Assembly: GCA_001311585.1 (NCBI GenBank)
Contig: BBBN01000012.1
Location: 1 to 14,319, forward strand
From: Thermus sp. JCM 17653
GTDB lineage: Bacteria; Deinococcota; Deinococci; Deinococcales; Thermaceae
Direction: 5' to 3'
DNA length: 14,319 bases
Shown: positions 8,000-14,319 of the stretch, one piece after another
How the letters are laid out: every line of letters starts with the position of its first letter
How positions within the stretch are numbered: the stretch's first letter is position 1
Notes under the pieces: generated by a model
Told to the model about the DNA's origin: nothing
What the model saw: only the letters and a program-made list of their open reading frames with translations
Databases searched by the model: none
Position numbers and translations under genes: made by a program

Positions 8000-9218
8000 C
8001 AGGCCTTGGGGGCGAAGCGGGTCTTGACGTAGTCCTCCACGAGCCTAAGGAACTCCTCGGCGACGCCCTCCCCCTTGAGGATGGTGAGGAGCTTGCCGTC
8101 GGCGTAGACCGGGGCCTTGGGCTCCTCCCCCGCCCCCGGGAGGGAGATGCCGATGTGGGCGTGCTTGCTCTCCCCGGGGCCGTTCACCACGCAACCCATC
8201 ACCGCCACCTTCAGTCCTTCCACCCCGGGGTAGCGGGCCTTCCACTCGGGAAGCCTTTCCTTGAGGCGGCGGGAGACCTCCTCGGCGAGCTCCTGGAAGA
8301 AGGTGCTGGTGGTGCGGCCGCACCCGGGGCAGCTCGTCACCTCGGGGGCGAAAGTGCGGAGCCCCAGGGCCTGGAGGATCTCCTGGGCCACCTCCACCTC
8401 CTTGGTGCGGGGCTCGCCTGGGGCCGGCGTGAGGGAGACCCGGATGGTGTCCCCGATCCCCTCCAAGAGGAGGGGGGGCGAGGGCCGCGGCGGAGGCCAC
8501 GATCCCCTTCACCCCCATCCCCGCCTCGGTGAGGCCCAGGTGGAGGGGGGCTTGGGTGCGGCGGGCGAGCTCCCGGTAGACCCACACCAGGTCGCGCGCC
8601 TTGGAGACCTTGGCGGAGAGGACGAGCTTGTCCGGCCCAAGGCCCATTTCCAAGGCGGCCTCGTAGGCGCGCGTCGCGCTTTCCACCAGGGCCTCGAGGA
8701 CCACCTCGTGGGCGCTTTTGGGCTCAGGGCGCCTCGCGTTTTGGTCCATGAGTTCGGTGAGGAGGGCGGGGTCTAAGCTTCCCCAGTTGGCCCCGATCCT
8801 CACGGGCTTCCCCAGGTCCATGGCGATGCGGAGCATCTCGGCGAAGTGCTCGTCCTTGTGCCGCCCCCGGCCCAGTGCCCGGGTTGATGCGGAACTTGTC
8901 CAGGGCCTCCGCCATCCTGGGGTACTTGCGCAGGAGGAGGTGGCCGTTGAAGTGGAAGTCCCCCACCAGGGGGACCTCCGCCCCCTCATCCAGGAGCCTC
9001 CTCTTGATCTCGGGCACGGCCTTCGCCGCCTCCTCGTCGTTCACGGTGAGGCGCACGATCTCGCTTCCCGCCCGGTAGAGCTCCAGGACCTGGGCGGCGG
9101 TGGCCTCCACGTCCCGGGTGGGGGTGTTGGTCATGGACTGCACGGCGATGGGGTGGGCGCCCCCTAGGGGGACGCGGCCCACATAGACCGTGGGGGTAGG
9201 TCGCCTCATCCCCTCCAT
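7999..9218 (-). CDS. ispG: 4-hydroxy-3-methylbut-2-en-1-yl diphosphate synthase, two indels
   Basis: Iron-sulfur enzyme of the MEP isoprenoid pathway, converting MEcPP to HMBPP. About 406 residues after repair, matching the T. thermophilus GcpE length I recall. Seen: [18 protein letters not shown] at the N-terminus, [26 protein letters not shown], and the [4Fe-4S] cysteines in SCPGCGRT and [11 protein letters not shown], with the terminal EDYVKTRF. Frame breaks: two bases lost at about 8876 (NPGT to LGRGRHK) and one base gained in the G7 run 8472-8478. The start is MEGM: ATG at 9218 or 9209. A TAGCAT -10 box 7 nt before 9209 overlaps the first ATG and favours the second if that promoter is used. 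fabI ends 35 bp upstream. Confidence 0.95.
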
Positions 9219-9222
9219 GCTA
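9217..9222 (-). promoter_or_regulatory. Possible -10 box TAGCAT for ispG
   Basis: TAGCAT on the minus strand ends 7 nt before the second in-frame ATG of ispG (9209) and contains part of the first ATG. Weaker than the other boxes, since ispG could also be read from the fabI promoter. Confidence 0.35.
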
Positions 9223-9253
9223 GCCGAGACCCGGCGGGGAAAAGGGGGGTGGC

Positions 9254-10039
9254 CTACCCTTCCAGCTCCATCCCCATGATGTGGTACCCCGCGTCCACGT
9301 AGATGACCTCCCCGGTGATGCCGCTCGCCAGGGGGGAGAGGAGGAAGAGGCCCAGGTTGCCCACCTCCTCCTGGGTCACGTTGCGCCTGAGGGGGGCGGT
9401 CTGGGCCACCCGGTCGTACATCTTGGTGAAGCCGGGGATGCTCCTCGCGGCCACGGTGCGCACCGGCCCCGCGGAGATGGCGTTCACCCGCACCCCCTTG
9501 GGCCCAAGCTCAAAGGCCAGGTAGCGGACGCTGGCCTCGAGGGCCGCCTTGGCGATGGCCATGACGTTGTACTTGGGCACCACCTTCTCGCTGGCGTAGT
9601 AGGTGAGGGTAACGATCCCTCCCCCTTCCCTAAGGAGGGGCTCCGCCCTTTGGGCCACGGCCACCAGGGAGTAGGCGGAGACCTCCAGGGCCAAAAGCCA
9701 GTCCTGGCGCCGGGTGTCTATATACCGCCCCTCCATGGCCTCCCTGGGGGCGAAGGCGATGGCGTGAACCAGGTAGTCCAGCCCCCCGAAGGCCTCCTTC
9801 ACCCCGGCGAAGAGGGCGTCCAGCTCCCCGTCCTGGGTCACGTCCGCCTGGAAGAGGAGGGCCCCCCCCAGGGCCTCGGCGAGCTTTTCCGCCTCGGGGC
9901 GGAGCCTTTCCGCCTGGTAGCTTAGGGCCACCTCCACCCCCGCCCGCCTGAGCTTCTCGGCGATGGCGAAGCCCAGGCTCCTTTGGTTGGTGACCCCCAT
10001 GACCAGGGCCTTTTTGCCCGAAAGGTCCACGGTGAGCAT
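9254..10039 (-). CDS. fabI: Enoyl-[acyl-carrier-protein] reductase (NADH), FabI
   Basis: Last reductive step of each fatty-acid elongation cycle in the cytoplasm. Intact, 261 residues. Short-chain dehydrogenase fold with the FabI-type dinucleotide motif [13 protein letters not shown] at 15-27, QADVT at 64-68, HAIAFAP at 92-98, and the catalytic set Y147, Y157 and K164 in the YNVMAIAK segment (Y-X6-K). The C-terminal [18 protein letters not shown] is characteristic of FabI. The ATG at 10039 follows a perfect TATAAT by 6 nt, so the mRNA is leaderless. It heads a likely fabI-ispG-tgt-permease unit on the minus strand, with gaps of 35, -1 and 12 bp. It is one of the few genes here without an indel. 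Confidence 0.96.
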   Translation of the reverse strand: MLTVDLSGKKALVMGVTNQRSLGFAIAEKLRRAGVEVALSYQAERLRPEAEKLAEALGGALLFQADVTQDGELDALFAGVKEAFGGLDYLVHAIAFAPREAMEGRYIDTRRQDWLLALEVSAYSLVAVAQRAEPLLREGGGIVTLTYYASEKVVPKYNVMAIAKAALEASVRYLAFELGPKGVRVNAISAGPVRTVAARSIPGFTKMYDRVAQTAPLRRNVTQEEVGNLGLFLLSPLASGITGEVIYVDAGYHIMGMELEG

Positions 10040-10045
10040 GCCGGC

Positions 10046-10051
10046 ATTATA
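10046..10051 (-). promoter_or_regulatory. -10 box TATAAT for fabI, leaderless
   Basis: Consensus TATAAT on the minus strand ends 6 nt before the fabI ATG. No TTGACA-like -35 at the usual distance. The cleanest of the leaderless promoters in the window. Confidence 0.7.
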
Positions 10052-10090
10052 CCGAAGGTCCGAGCACGGGAACGCCCTCCAAGGAGGCCG

Positions 10091-10255
10091 TTAGGGCAGC
10101 GCTTTACCTGACCAGGCCCTGGCGAAGGAGCGCTCCAGAGCCAGGGCGGGGGAGAGGCGGCTCGGTCCAGGGTGAGGACCTCCTCCCCCGCCTGCGCCCG
10201 ACGGAGGAGCTGAGAGGCTCGCTCACTGATAGCCCGGGAAAAATGGCCCGTTAGG
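10091..10255 (-). pseudogene. Damaged small ORF, possibly a Phd/YefM-type antitoxin remnant
   Basis: The 233 bp between fabI and the DinB gene has no open frame of size, but the minus strand holds two protein-like pieces in different frames: ISERASQLLRRAQAGEEV (about 10230-10177), then ALALERSFARAWSGKALP ending at a TAA (10093-10091). One lost base at about 10150 joins them. The LLRRAQAGEEV block resembles the LLxxxxAGEEV core of Phd/YefM antitoxins; the usual RGRPVARL continuation is not there. A GTG at about 10228 could start it if a second base were lost. It could be a real small gene hit by sequencing errors, a decayed antitoxin, or chance. No toxin gene is adjacent. Confidence 0.33.
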
Positions 10256-10261
10256 CTGGTT

Positions 10262-10267
10262 TACACT
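10262..10267 (+). promoter_or_regulatory. -10 box TACACT for the DinB-family gene, leaderless
   Basis: TACACT ends 5 nt before the ATG at 10273. No ribosome site is present. The -35 is not recognisable. Confidence 0.5.
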
Positions 10268-10272
10268 GAGGC

Positions 10273-10785
10273 ATGGCTCGGCTAGAGGACTACGGCACCT
10301 GGGAGGAGGCCCTGAGGCGGCTTGGGGAAAGCCGCGAGGCCCTCCTCGCCCTGCTTCGGGAGGCGGACCCCGCTTGGCTTTCCACCCCCTTAAGGGAAGG
10401 GGCCTGGACCCCCCTCATGGGGGCGGAGCACATCGCCTTGGTGGAGGACTCCACCGCCCGGGTCCTAAGGCGCCTCCGCCGGGTGGCGGCCGGGGAAAGC
10501 CTCCCCCCTGTGCCCTTTGTCCCCGGGGAGGTCAGGGACGGCAAGCCCCAGGCCCCGGAAGGGGTGCGGCCCAAAGGAGGCCTTTCCCTGGAGGAGGTCC
10601 TGGCCCTTTTGGCCAGGGCCCGGGCCTTCCTCCTGGAGGAGCCGGCCCAGGCGGACCCCCAAAACCCCGCTACCTTCCCCCACCCCTTCTTCGGGGAGCT
10701 TAACCCTTTGGGCTGGCTTAGGGCCGCCGCCTACCACGAGGCCCACCATTTAACGGCTCTTCAGGAGGCCCTCTCTTCCCGGTAG
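10273..10785 (+). CDS. DinB-family (DinB_2) putative metal-dependent protein
   Basis: Intact 170-residue four-helix DinB-fold protein. Seen: H53 in MGAEHIALVED and a YHEAHHLTAL segment with H155, H158 and H159, giving the three-histidine metal site of the superfamily, whose members include metal-dependent thiol S-transferases (bacillithiol or mycothiol related) and proteins of unknown role. Residues 80-135 form a Pro-rich loop then a helix. The substrate is not known. Its 3' end overlaps the convergent glutaredoxin-like gene by 25 bp, which may be meaningful since several DinB proteins act in thiol chemistry; that link is only inference. Confidence 0.85.
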   Translation: MARLEDYGTWEEALRRLGESREALLALLREADPAWLSTPLREGAWTPLMGAEHIALVEDSTARVLRRLRRVAAGESLPPVPFVPGEVRDGKPQAPEGVRPKGGLSLEEVLALLARARAFLLEEPAQADPQNPATFPHPFFGELNPLGWLRAAAYHEAHHLTALQEALSSR

Positions 10786-11018
10786 CGGGTGTACCAGGCG
10801 TTTAGGGTAGCGGGGGATACCCCGCGGATGGCCTCGGTCTTGCCGTCCCACTCCAGCACCACCCCGGCGGTGGGGCTTCCCACCAGCTCGGCGATCTTCT
10901 GGGCGGCCTTTGGGTCCTGCCGGGCGTTCACGAACTCAAAGGGGATACCCTTTTGCGCCAGGAACATCTTCACGATCTCGCAGGGTCCGCATCCGGGGAT
11001 GCCGTAAAGCCGCACCAT
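10761..11018 (-). CDS. Glutaredoxin/thioredoxin-fold protein with CGPC active site
   Basis: Intact 85-residue thioredoxin-fold protein. Seen: MVRLYGIPGCGPCEIVK with the CGPC redox pair at residues 10-13, and a length and beta-alpha-beta pattern like glutaredoxin/NrdH. The block that normally holds the cis-proline (TVPVV) reads SPTAGVV, so that proline seems displaced or missing. It continues WDGKTEAIRGVSPATLNAWY. The start is ATG at 11018, preceded by GGAGGG; the next codon is GTG, also usable and better spaced. A longer upstream frame exists, but the protein signature begins here. It is convergent with the DinB gene, overlapping by 25 bp. Confidence 0.85.
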   Translation of the reverse strand: MVRLYGIPGCGPCEIVKMFLAQKGIPFEFVNARQDPKAAQKIAELVGSPTAGVVLEWDGKTEAIRGVSPATLNAWYTRYREERAS

Positions 11019-11025
11019 ACCCTCC

Positions 11026-11031
11026 AGGGTA
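11026..11031 (-). promoter_or_regulatory. Possible -10 box TACCCT for the glutaredoxin-like gene
   Basis: TACCCT on the minus strand ends 7 nt before the ATG, and the 7 nt between are GGAGGGT, so the region could act as a promoter, a ribosome site, or both. Part of a small ACCCT/AGGGT inverted repeat. Confidence 0.35.
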
Positions 11032-11122
11032 GCAAAAGGGTAGGGGCTTGCCCAACCCCTTGGGTTGCGCCTCCTGTGGGCCCTCGAGGGCAGGCCTTTT
11101 CCCGGACACGGGGGCGGTGCGC

Positions 11123-11128
11123 TAAGCT
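11123..11128 (+). promoter_or_regulatory. -10 box TAAGCT for the zapE-like operon
   Basis: TAAGCT ends 7 nt before the ATG at 11136, fitting the leaderless pattern seen elsewhere in the window. It would drive the zapE-like, small ORF, deoB, cdaA and cdaR run, in which I see no further TANNNT box right before a start. Confidence 0.45.
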
Positions 11129-11135
11129 CTAATCC

Positions 11136-12104
11136 ATGCGCCTCGCCGAACGCCACCCCGAGGTGGACCTGGAAAGGCTCCTTCAGGGCTTCGCCCCGCC
11201 TCCCCGCTTTAAGAGCCACCTTCCAGACCTACCGTCCCGACCCCCGCTACCCCTCCCAGGCCCTGGCCAAGGAAAGGCTCCGACGATGGGTGCACGACCG
11301 TCCCCAGGGCTTCTTGCGGAAGAGGATGCCCGGGCCCCAGGGGATCTATCTGGACGGGGGCTTCGGGGTGGGGAAGACCCACCTTCTGGTGGCGGCCTAC
11401 TGGGAGGCTCCGGGCCCCAAGGCCTTCCTCACCTTTGAGGAGCTCACCTATACCCTGGGCCTCCTGGGCCTGAAGGAGGGGGCCAGGCGCTTTTCCGGGC
11501 TTCGCTACCTCTTCCTGGACGAGTTAGAGCTGGACGACCCGGGGAACGCCCAGATGGCGACCCACTTCCTGGCCCTCACCATGGAGCGGGGCCTGCGGGT
11601 GGCCACCACCTCCAACACCCCCCCGGGGGCCCTGGGGGAGGGGCGGTTCAACGCCGAGCAGTTTCGCCACCAGATCCAGGGCCTGGCCCGCCGCTTCGCC
11701 GTGGAGCGCATAGAGGGGGAGGACTTCCGCCACCGGGACCCGGACCGCCTGCCCGACCTCCTCACCGAGGAGAGGCTCCTCGCCCTTTACCGGGAGGACC
11801 CCAGGCCCAAGAGCCTGGGCGATTTTCCCGAACTCATCGCCCACCTGAGGCGGCTCCACCCCATCCGCTACCGCTACCTCTTTGACGGCCTGAAGGCCGT
11901 CTACCTCCGCGGCTTAGAACCCCTCCACGATCAGAACGACGCCCTGCGCTTCGTCCACTTCGTGGACCAGCTCTACAACCTGGGCCTGGACCTCAAGGCC
12001 TCCGGGGCCCCCCGAAGGACCTCTTCCCCGAAAGCTACCGCCACGGGGCCTTCGCCAAGAAGTACGGCCGGGCCCTTTCCCGCCTGGCCGAGCTTTTGGG
12101 GTAG
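11136..12104 (+). CDS. zapE: AFG1/ZapE-family ATPase, two frameshifts
   Basis: P-loop AAA-type ATPase of the AFG1/ZapE family, about 323 residues after repair. In E. coli ZapE associates with the Z ring, and the mitochondrial homologue AFG1 aids turnover of respiratory proteins; the role in Thermus is unknown. Seen: Walker [10 protein letters not shown] near residue 75, Walker [14 protein letters not shown], sensor-like [24 protein letters not shown], and the family's C-terminal block [19 protein letters not shown]. Frame changes at about 11211-11214 (two lost or one gained) and by one lost base in the C run at 12007-12013; the last piece reads [23 protein letters not shown] then stop. The symbol follows the family, not proven function. 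Confidence 0.88.
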
Positions 12105-12113
12105 CATGGGGGC

Positions 12114-12365
12114 ATGGACCTGGCGGAAAGGCTTTCGGAGCTGGCCCAGGCCCTCTCCCAGGCGAGCGCCGCGGTGGGGATCCTGGAGGCCATAGAAGAG
12201 GTTCTGGACGAGTACAAGGACGGCGAGCTCACCCTCAAGGAGGCCATGGAGGAGATCCAGGGACTCGTGGAGGAGTTCCAGGCGGTGCGGGCCCTCTCGG
12301 AGATGACCCCGGAGGAGCTCATGGCCCTGGCCGAAGAGGAGGACGAGGAGGGCCTCAGGTCTTGA
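12114..12365 (+). CDS. Small acidic helical protein of unknown function
   Basis: 83 residues, intact. I do not recognise it. It is predicted to be nearly all helix: [18 protein letters not shown], then [16 protein letters not shown], then [17 protein letters not shown], ending in a very acidic tail ([11 protein letters not shown]). No cysteine, no TM segment, no known catalytic motif. The ATG at 12114 is 9 bp after the zapE-like stop, and its TGA (12363-12365) overlaps the TTG start of deoB, so it is translated within that operon. The context suggests co-regulation with the ATPase or with deoB but gives no function. Codon use resembles the neighbours, which supports it being real. Confidence 0.75.
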   Translation: MDLAERLSELAQALSQASAAVGILEAIEEVLDEYKDGELTLKEAMEEIQGLVEEFQAVRALSEMTPEELMALAEEEDEEGLRS

Positions 12366-13503
12366 AGGTGGTGGCCGTGGTTTTGGACTCGGTGGGCCTG
12401 GGCTACCTGCCGGACGCTCCCCGTTTCGGTGACGAGGGGGCGGACACCCTGGACCACACCGTGCTCAAAACGGGGGTCGCCCTGCCCCAACTGGCCGCCC
12501 TGGGCCTGGGGTGGGTGCAGGGGGTCCACACCCTGCCCCGCGTAAGGCCCCAGGGGGCCTTTGGCCGCATGAAGGAGGTGAACCCCGGGAAGGACACCAC
12601 CACCGGGCACTGGGAGTTCGTGGGGGTCTTTCTGGAAAGGCCCTTCCGGACCTACCCCGAAGGCTTTCCGGAAGAGCTGCTCAAGGCCTGGACCCAGGCC
12701 ATCGGGGTCGGGGGATGGCTTCTGAACAAGCCCTACTCCGGTACCGAGGCCATCCGGGACTACGGGGAGGCCCACCTCAAGACGGGCTTCCCCATCGTCT
12801 ACACCTCCGCCGACAGCGTCTTCCAGGTGGCGGCCCACGTGGACGTGGTACCCCCGGAGGAGCTTTACCGCTTTTGTCAGGTGGCCCGGGAGATGCTCCG
12901 CGGCGAGCACCAGGTGGCCCGGGTCATCGCCCGGCCCTTCGCCGGGGAGCCGGGGGGGTTTTACCGGCTGGAGCACCTCCGGAAGGACTTCGCCTTGGAG
13001 CCCCCCAGGAATGTCCTGGACGTCCTTAAAGAGGGGGGCCTCGAGGTGGTGGGCGTGGGCAAGATCCCCGACATCTACGCGGATCGGGGTTTTACCCGAA
13101 AGGTGAAGACCAAGAGCAACCAAGACGGCCTGGAAAAGACCCTGGCCCTTTTAGGGGAGGACTTCCAGGGCCTCGTCTTCGTCAACCTCGTGGACTTTGA
13201 CAGCCGGTACGGCCACCGCCGCGACCCCGAGGGGTACGGGAGGGCCCTTTTAGAGCTGGACGCTTCCTTCCCAGGTTGCTCGCCGCCTTGGGGCCTACGG
13301 ACCACCTCTTTTTGGTCTCCGACCACGGCAACGACCCCACCTTCTTCGGCACGGACCACACCCGGGAGTACGGGATGCTCCTCTGGGTGGGGCCGGGGGT
13401 GGAGGGGGAGTTGGGCACCCGGGAGACCTTCGCCGACCTAGGGGCCACCTGGGCGAAGCTCTTTGGCCTATCCTGGGACGGCCCCGGAACAAGCCTCCTC
13501 TAG
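12362..13503 (+). CDS. deoB: Phosphopentomutase, one frameshift
   Basis: Alkaline-phosphatase-superfamily enzyme interconverting ribose or deoxyribose 1- and 5-phosphates in nucleoside salvage. About 380 residues after repair, normal length. Seen: [14 protein letters not shown] at the N-terminus with the first metal aspartate D9, [10 protein letters not shown] at about 76-85 carrying the phospho-accepting threonine, [29 protein letters not shown], and the metal ligands in [17 protein letters not shown]. One C is missing at about 13270-13273; repair gives [12 protein letters not shown]. The TTG start at 12362 overlaps the preceding TGA by 3 nt and has GGAGGG about 9 nt upstream, implying translational coupling. 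A GTG at 12368 is an alternative. cdaA starts 3 bp after its stop. Confidence 0.94.
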
Positions 13504-13506
13504 GCC

Positions 13507-14218
13507 ATGCCCTTCACCTGGCGCGACCTTCTGGACATCCTCCTGGTGGCGGTCCTCTTTTACTACCTCTACCGCCTCATGGCCGGCACCCGGGCCTTGA
13601 ACCTGGTGCGGGGGGTTTTGGTCTACCTCCTGGTCTGGTTCACGGCCAGCGTGCTGGGCCTTTCCGCCCTGTCTTGGCTTCTCGGCAACGCCGCCACCCT
13701 GGGGGCCTTCGCCTCATCGTGGTCTTCCAGCCGGAACTCCGGGGGCTTTTGGAGCGCCTGGGCCGGACCCAGGGGCCCAGGGCGCCTTCCTTGGCCTTGG
13801 AGGAGCTCCTTTTAGGCCTTTCCCGCCTGGCCGAGCGGCGCTACGGGGCCCTTTTGGCCCTGGAAAGGCGCACTCCCCTGGGGGAGTACGCCGCCACCGG
13901 GGAGGTGCTGGACGCCCGGCTTTCCGCCCGGCTCCTCGTCACCCTCTTCCACCCCGGCACTCCCCTCCACGACGGCGGGGCCATCCTGCGGGGAGGGCGG
14001 CTTTTCGCCGCAGGCTGCGTCTTTCCCCTTTCCGAGGCCCATTTGGGCCTTGGCACCCGCCACCGGGCGGCCCTTGGGCTTTCCGAGGCTTCCGACGCCC
14101 TGGTCATCGTGGTGAGCGAGGAGACGGGGGCCATAAGGGTGGCGGAGGGGGAAGGCTTTCCCCGCCCCTTTCCCTCGAGGCCCTGCGGGAGCGGCTCAAG
14201 GGGGTGGCCCATGCGTGA
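13507..14218 (+). CDS. cdaA: Diadenylate cyclase CdaA (c-di-AMP synthase), two frameshifts
   Basis: Membrane-anchored enzyme making cyclic di-AMP from two ATP. About 237 residues after repair. Seen: three N-terminal TM segments (LLDILLVAVLFYYLYRLM, LVRGVLVYLLVWFTASVLG, and WLLGNAATLGAF running on after repair), then VVFQPELRGLLERLG, then the DisA_N catalytic motifs LHDGGAILRGG (the DGA site) and RHRAALGLSE (the RHR site), and VIVVSEETGAIRVA. One base is lost at about 13711-13713 and another in the C run at about 14164-14170; with the second repaired, the protein ends at TGA 14216-14218 (RLKGVAHA). It overlaps the cdaR start by 8 nt, the CdaA-CdaR arrangement known from Firmicutes. Both catalytic motifs are intact, so activity is expected. 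Confidence 0.93.
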
Positions 14219-14319
14219 CTGGCCCGCCTGGCTCCTCTCCCTGCTTGCGGCCTTGGCCGTCTGGTACTCCCTGCGGGAAAGGCCCCCGTGGTGGAGCGGG
14301 CCCTGAGCGCGCCCCTGCA
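14211..14319 (+). CDS. cdaR: CdaR (YbbR-domain) protein, 5' end only, one frameshift
   Basis: Start of a YbbR-type protein, the usual extracytoplasmic partner and regulator of CdaA. Seen: MRDWPAWLLSLLAALAVWYS, an N-terminal signal anchor, then LRER and, after adding one C in the C run at 14283-14287, VVERALSAPL, which resembles the region where YbbR domains begin. The YbbR repeats themselves lie outside the window. The assignment rests on the anchor, the short match and the position overlapping cdaA by 8 nt. Confidence 0.7.

Noticed and set aside
12035..13123. 362-codon minus-strand open frame across the small ORF and deoB
   Set aside because: Antisense to deoB metal-site motifs; low-complexity Ser/Gly/His-rich translation; no start signal or domain.

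Overview
The window looks like ordinary chromosome from the genus Thermus. GC is very high, with strong G/C bias at third codon positions. The reconstructed aspartate aminotransferase, IspG and ribosomal protein L28 agree closely with the Thermus thermophilus proteins as I remember them; no database search was run. The species cannot be fixed from sequence alone.

A warning applies to every gene call. About 23 single- or double-base indels interrupt 13 of the 19 intact-looking genes, mostly at short G or C runs, and the large majority are one lost base. Essential genes (rpmB, lspA, ispG) are hit as often as accessory ones, so I read them as sequencing or assembly errors. I give one coordinate span per gene across the breaks, with protein lengths after correction.

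Layout. 1-716 (+): 3' part of a lipid kinase, meeting head-on a two-gene HepT/MntA-type (HEPN/nucleotidyltransferase) toxin-antitoxin pair at 713-1385 (-). The pair is divergent from aspC (1416-2564, +) across only 30 bp. lspA (2750-3204, -) is divergent from rpmB (3258-3553, +). A degenerate LytM/M23-like membrane protein (3705-4399) and an AI-2E-type permease (4404-5500) follow on +. On the minus strand, reading right to left, come fabI (10039-9254), ispG (9218-7999), tgt (7999-6845) and a uracil-type nucleobase permease (6832-5600), tightly packed. A damaged small ORF, possibly a Phd-type antitoxin remnant, lies at about 10091-10255 (-). Then come a DinB-fold protein (+), a convergent glutaredoxin-like gene (-), and a + strand run of zapE-like ATPase, an 83-residue unknown, deoB, cdaA (diadenylate cyclase) and the start of cdaR (ybbR), which leaves the window.

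Most of these are housekeeping functions: amino-acid, isoprenoid and fatty-acid biosynthesis, queuosine tRNA modification, lipoprotein maturation, nucleoside salvage and c-di-AMP signalling. I do not see a large novel defence or mobile system. The more interesting signals are in non-coding DNA: three copies of an intergenic element with TAAGTACCCC termini, two of which supply the TAA stop of the adjacent gene; two 12-bp GNRA-capped hairpins with compensatory changes between them; and about ten TANNNT -10 boxes placed 5-9 nt before start codons, implying mostly leaderless transcription.
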